A stretch of DNA of 64,000 nt from Microbacterium proteolyticum (GTDB lineage Bacteria > Actinomycetota > Actinomycetes > Actinomycetales > Microbacteriaceae): the NCBI RefSeq assembly GCF_030818075.1, contig NZ_JAUSZZ010000001.1, positions 806,001 through 870,000 of the forward strand, in the 5' to 3' direction. The notes beneath the pieces are model-generated. The model worked only from the letters and a program-made list of their open reading frames with translations. It searched no databases and had not been told where the DNA came from. The position numbers were made by a program, and so were the translations under genes. Within the stretch, counting starts at the first letter, position 1. Each line of letters starts with the position of its first letter. Of this stretch, positions 60,979 to 64,000 are shown piece by piece.

Positions 60979-62358
60979 TTACAGCGAGTCGACCACCCGC
61001 GACGCTAGCCCCGCGTACGCGGCGGGCGTGAGGGCGAGCAGGCGCTCCTTCGCGGCATCCCCGATGTCGAGGCCGCGCACGAACTCGGCCAGCTCGGGGG
61101 CGCCGACCCGGCGGCCGCGCGTGAGGTCCTTCAGCAGGGCGTAGGGGTCGGTGATCTGCGAGCGACCGGCCGCGATCTCGGCGCGCACCACGGTCTGGAT
61201 GGCCTCGGCGAGTACCTCCCAGTTCACGTCGAGGTCGGCGAGCAGCACGTCTTCGGCGAGCGAGATCTCGGTGAGCCCTCGCTGCAGGTTGTCGAGCGCG
61301 AGCAGCGAGTGGCCGAAGGCGACGCCGATGTTGCGCTGCGTCGTGGAGTCGGTCAGGTCGCGCTGCAGGCGGCTCGTGACGAGGGTGGATGCCAGCGTGG
61401 CGAACAATCCGCCGGCGATCTCGAGATTCGCCTCGGCGTTCTCGAAGCGGATCGGGTTGATCTTGTGCGGCATCGTCGACGAGCCGGTGGCCCCGGCGAC
61501 GGGGATCTGGGTGAAGTACCCGAGCGAGATGTAGGTCCAGATGTCGGTGGCGAGGTTGTGCAGGATGCCACCCGCGTGCCGCGCGCGGTCGTACAGCTCG
61601 ACCTGCCAGTCGTGCGACTCGATCTGCGTCGTGACCGGGTTGAAACCCAGGCCGAGCGACTCGATGAACTCCCGGGTCAGCGACGGCCAGTCGACGTCGG
61701 GCTCGGCGGCGACGTGCGCCGACCAGGTGCCGGTCGCGCCCGAGAACTTGGCGAGGTACTCCCCGGCATCCAGCTGACGGATGACGCGCTCGAGGCGCCA
61801 CGAGAAGACGCCGATCTCCTTGCCCATGGTGGAGGGCGTGGCGGGCTGGCCGTGGGTGCGCGAGAGCATCGCGGCGTCGCGGTGCTGGACCGCGAGCTCG
61901 GCCAGGGCCGCGGTGACGGCGCGGAGCTTCGGCAGCCACACGCGCTCGACCGCACGCTTGACGGTCAGGGCGTAGGCGGTGGAGTTGATGTCCTCGCTGG
62001 TGCAGGCGAAGTGCGTCAGCTCGGCGAGGGCGGTGAGGCCGAGGCTGTCGAGGCGGTCGCGCACGAGATACTCGACGGCCTTCACGTCGTGGCGCGTGAC
62101 GGCTTCTTTCGCCGCGAGCCAGGCGATCTCGTCGGCCCCGAAGTCCTCGTAGAGTGCGCGGAGCTTGGCCCGGTCGGCATCCGACACCGGCGACGTGCCG
62201 AACAGCGAGCGGTCGGTCAGCGCGAGCAGCCACTCCACCTCGACCTCGACGCGGGCGCGGTTCAGGCCCGCCTCCGACAGGTAGTCGCCGATCTCGGACA
62301 CGGTGGCGAAGTACCGGCCGTCGAGCGGGCTGAGGGGCTGCGGAGGCAGAGAGGACAC
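60979..62358 (-). CDS. purB: Adenylosuccinate lyase
   Basis: A 459-residue enzyme of purine synthesis that cleaves SAICAR and adenylosuccinate, releasing fumarate. PLSPLDGRYFATVSEIGDYL at the N-terminus, HFACTSEDINSTAYAL, SRTHGQPATPSTMGKE (catalytic His) and the signature GSSTMPHKINPIRFENAEAN are all present. Length and motif order match the E. coli-type PurB. It lies 27 bases downstream of the phosphatase gene on the same strand, so the two may be co-transcribed. Confidence 0.97.
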   Translation of the reverse strand: MSSLPPQPLSPLDGRYFATVSEIGDYLSEAGLNRARVEVEVEWLLALTDRSLFGTSPVSDADRAKLRALYEDFGADEIAWLAAKEAVTRHDVKAVEYLVRDRLDSLGLTALAELTHFACTSEDINSTAYALTVKRAVERVWLPKLRAVTAALAELAVQHRDAAMLSRTHGQPATPSTMGKEIGVFSWRLERVIRQLDAGEYLAKFSGATGTWSAHVAAEPDVDWPSLTREFIESLGLGFNPVTTQIESHDWQVELYDRARHAGGILHNLATDIWTYISLGYFTQIPVAGATGSSTMPHKINPIRFENAEANLEIAGGLFATLASTLVTSRLQRDLTDSTTQRNIGVAFGHSLLALDNLQRGLTEISLAEDVLLADLDVNWEVLAEAIQTVVRAEIAAGRSQITDPYALLKDLTRGRRVGAPELAEFVRGLDIGDAAKERLLALTPAAYAGLASRVVDSL

Positions 62359-62385
62359 GGGTCTCCCGAGGATCGCGCGAAAGGG

Positions 62386-62892
62386 TCAGCCCGCGGAACG
62401 GATGGCGGGCTCGAGCTGCCGGAACAGAGCGCGGCTGGCGCGTTCGATCATACCGAGCACCTCGTCGAACATCGGGGCCCCGGCGTAGTACGGGTCGGGG
62501 ACGTCGAGGGTCTCGGCATCCGGAAGGAACGACTGCAGGAGGGCGATCTTGTCGGCGTCGTCGTCGTCGCGGGCCCAGCCGCGCAGGACGCGCTCGTGGC
62601 TGCGGTCGAGCGCGACGACGAGGTCGTTGTGCGCGAAGTCGGCGTACTGGAATTGCCGTGCGCGATGCGTGGCGCCGTCGTAGCCGAGCCGGTCGAGGGC
62701 CGCGATGGTGCGGTGATCGGCGCGCTCGCCGACGTGCCAGTCGCCGGTGCCGGCGGAGCTCGAAGCGATGCGGGCCCCGAGGCCGGCCGATGCCGCGAGG
62801 TGGCGGAAGACCACGTCGGCCATCGGCGATCGGCAGATGTTCCCGCTGCACACGAACACGACGCGAAAGGGCGCGTCGGCGGTGGCGGTCAT
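62386..62892 (-). CDS. Low-molecular-weight protein-tyrosine phosphatase
   Basis: A 168-residue protein. The CX5R active-site loop is FVCSGNICRSPMAD (Cys and Arg both present, about residues 15-21), and the general-acid Asp sits in DVPDPYYAG. SSAGTGDWHVGERADHRT is typical of the family. It dephosphorylates tyrosine (or arginine) residues in the cytoplasm, often linked to envelope polysaccharide control. It sits directly upstream of purB. Confidence 0.92.
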   Translation of the reverse strand: MTATADAPFRVVFVCSGNICRSPMADVVFRHLAASAGLGARIASSSAGTGDWHVGERADHRTIAALDRLGYDGATHRARQFQYADFAHNDLVVALDRSHERVLRGWARDDDDADKIALLQSFLPDAETLDVPDPYYAGAPMFDEVLGMIERASRALFRQLEPAIRSAG

Positions 62893-63034
62893 CGTTCCAT
62901 CATGGCGGGAGCGCGGCGCGACCGCACGCGTCGATTCCGCACGAGGGAGCTTCGGCCCTTCCTCGCCTCCGGTCGCGGGCGGGGTCCCTGCCCGTCGGCA
63001 CGCTCAGGGCTGCAGCGCCGACCCGAACGGGGCC

Positions 63035-63439
63035 TCAACGGCGTTCGCGGTCCTCCCGGCGTGAGCGCAGGATGCCGCCCAGCACGGCGTTGATGATGCC
63101 GATCAGGAGCGCGGCGACCACCGTGAGCCAGAACTCGCCGGTGCGCAGACCCCAGTCCCAACTCTCCGTGATGACCGCCGTGAGCCACAGCAGGAAGCCG
63201 TTGATGACGAGCGAGATCAACCCGAGGGTGAGGATGTAGAGCGGGATCGCCACGATCTTCACCACAGTGCCCACGATGCTGTTCACCAGCGCGAAGATCA
63301 GGCCCACCAGCAGCAGGGTGAGCAGCACCTGCAGCCCGTCGCCGGGCGCGAACGGGATGAGACGCACCTGCAACGCGGGCAGGAGCGTGACGATCCAGAT
63401 GGCGAAAGCGTTGACGGCGACGCGGACGACGAAGCGCAT
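63035..63439 (-). CDS. Phage-holin-4_2-like four-helix membrane protein
   Basis: A 134-residue protein with four transmembrane helices (VAVNAFAIWIVTLLPAL, LLTLLLVGLIFALVNSIVG, LYILTLGLISLVINGFLLWL, LTVVAALLIGIINAVLGG) and a charged RSRREDRERR tail. GLISLVINGFLLWL is the recurrent motif of the family. Despite the name these are chromosomal envelope proteins of unknown role, not evidence of a prophage. Confidence 0.85.
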   Translation of the reverse strand: MRFVVRVAVNAFAIWIVTLLPALQVRLIPFAPGDGLQVLLTLLLVGLIFALVNSIVGTVVKIVAIPLYILTLGLISLVINGFLLWLTAVITESWDWGLRTGEFWLTVVAALLIGIINAVLGGILRSRREDRERR

Positions 63440-63586
63440 GCCTCCAGCCTGGCACGTGCCGACGCCGGACGGCAGGGCGTTGCGAGCGATCGAGGCGGCG
63501 TGAGGGCGCCGCGGATGCCGGCATCCATCGGTTCAGGAAGGAGGGAGGCCTGACGAAACCGGAGGCCCCGCGGATAGGCTCGCGGG

Positions 63587-64000
63587 GTGAGCGAAGAGAA
63601 GGTCCTGCCCCGTATCCGTCCCGAGATCGCCGCGCTGCCCGCGTACCGACAGGGCCGCCCGGCCGGCGCCGACGCCTTCAAGCTCTCGAGCAACGAGAAC
63701 CCCTTCGAGCCCCTCTCCGGCGTGCTCGAAGCGGTCGCCGCCGCGGGTGCCTTCAACCGGTATCCGGATGCCACGGCCGCACGCCTGCGCGAGCGTCTCG
63801 CCGCGCGGTACGGCGTCTCGCCCGACGAGGTGCACGTCGGTGCCGGCAGCGTCTCGCTGCTCGCGCAGCTGTTGTTGGCGACCTCCGGCCCCGGCGACGA
63901 GGTCGTCTACGCCTGGCGGTCGTTCGAGGCGTACCCCTCGCTCGTCGCGGTGACGGGTGCGACGAGCGTGCAGGTGCCGCTGACCGCCGACGCCCGCCAC
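63587..64000 (+). CDS. hisC: Histidinol-phosphate aminotransferase, N-terminal part
   Basis: The frame opens at GTG 63587 and is still open at the right edge (138 codons seen). Conserved beginnings of HisC are [24 protein letters not shown] with [26 protein letters not shown] and [15 protein letters not shown]. It is a PLP enzyme that transaminates imidazole-acetol phosphate in histidine synthesis. Its PLP lysine lies outside the window. An aromatic-amino-acid aminotransferase of the same family is the main alternative. It is divergent from the holin-like gene. Confidence 0.9.
   Translation, partial: MSEEKVLPRIRPEIAALPAYRQGRPAGADAFKLSSNENPFEPLSGVLEAVAAAGAFNRYPDATAARLRERLAARYGVSPDEVHVGAGSVSLLAQLLLATSGPGDEVVYAWRSFEAYPSLVAVTGATSVQVPLTADARH

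Noticed and set aside
63035..63439. Prophage signal from a holin-like gene
   Set aside because: The family is a normal chromosomal membrane protein in actinobacteria and no other phage gene is near.

Overview
The window is high-GC actinobacterial DNA. The gene content and style point to Microbacteriaceae, most likely Microbacterium: GTG/TTG starts, very frequent GGATGCC/GGCATCC heptamers, and LPxTG and FecB-type lipoprotein genes. This assignment rests on pattern and gene families only, since there is no rRNA to confirm it. No tRNA or rRNA gene was found.

Layout. 1-281 is the tail of a glutamate-dehydrogenase-type gene. 322-7732 holds a FadR-type GntR regulator and, divergently, an oligopeptide-type ABC operon (binding protein, two permeases, fused double ATPase) ending in an amidase. 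A perfect 19-bp palindrome lies between the two. About 7.8-17.2 kb is an island of lower GC: an MBL-fold protein, a frameshifted GH114-like lipoprotein, a broken DUF262 gene, and a three-gene restriction-modification-like operon (two methyltransferase-like subunits plus a helicase with a GIY-YIG/T5orf172-like N-terminus). On its right side is a fragment of an Old Yellow Enzyme gene whose intact paralogue is at 21.2-22.3 kb. 17.5-34 kb carries ordinary chromosomal genes: VOC protein, WYL regulator, RibD/DHFR-like protein, GH32 levanase/inulinase-like enzyme, PdxH, a GTPase, a CutC-ROK kinase fusion, a HEAT protein, a HAD-like protein and an acyltransferase. 34.6-40.7 kb is an amino-acid ABC transporter plus two oxidoreductases, divergent from a LacI regulator with twin palindromic operators. 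41.5-43.8 kb has an unusual SDR-fold protein and a Nudix hydrolase. 55.4-64 kb has membrane proteins, an alcohol dehydrogenase, a secreted GH43, purB, a tyrosine phosphatase, a holin-like protein and the start of hisC.

The most interesting region is 43.9-55.0 kb. A FecBCD-type metallophore importer (minus strand) and a two-subunit ABC exporter (plus strand) diverge from a 39-bp gap that contains a Zur/Fur-like 7-1-7 box. The exporter is followed by a 36-codon gene with a strong ribosome binding site. Its peptide ends in a short His-rich stretch (NSNHHGHVATSFAWA). Next come a PqqD-like/YcaO fusion, a second degenerate YcaO-like protein and an LPxTG surface protein. I read this as a candidate RiPP pathway, possibly making a zinc- or iron-binding peptide that is exported and recaptured. 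The chemistry and the metal are inference.

Non-coding DNA is unusually rich in palindromic repeats. At least four hairpin families are present, two of them in tandem clusters (34.2-34.4, 40.8-41.4 and 43.0-43.3 kb). Several genes carry one-base homopolymer indels (1.99, 10.27, 11.0, 11.27 and 22.99 kb). These may be real decay or assembly errors, and this matters for every pseudogene call below.
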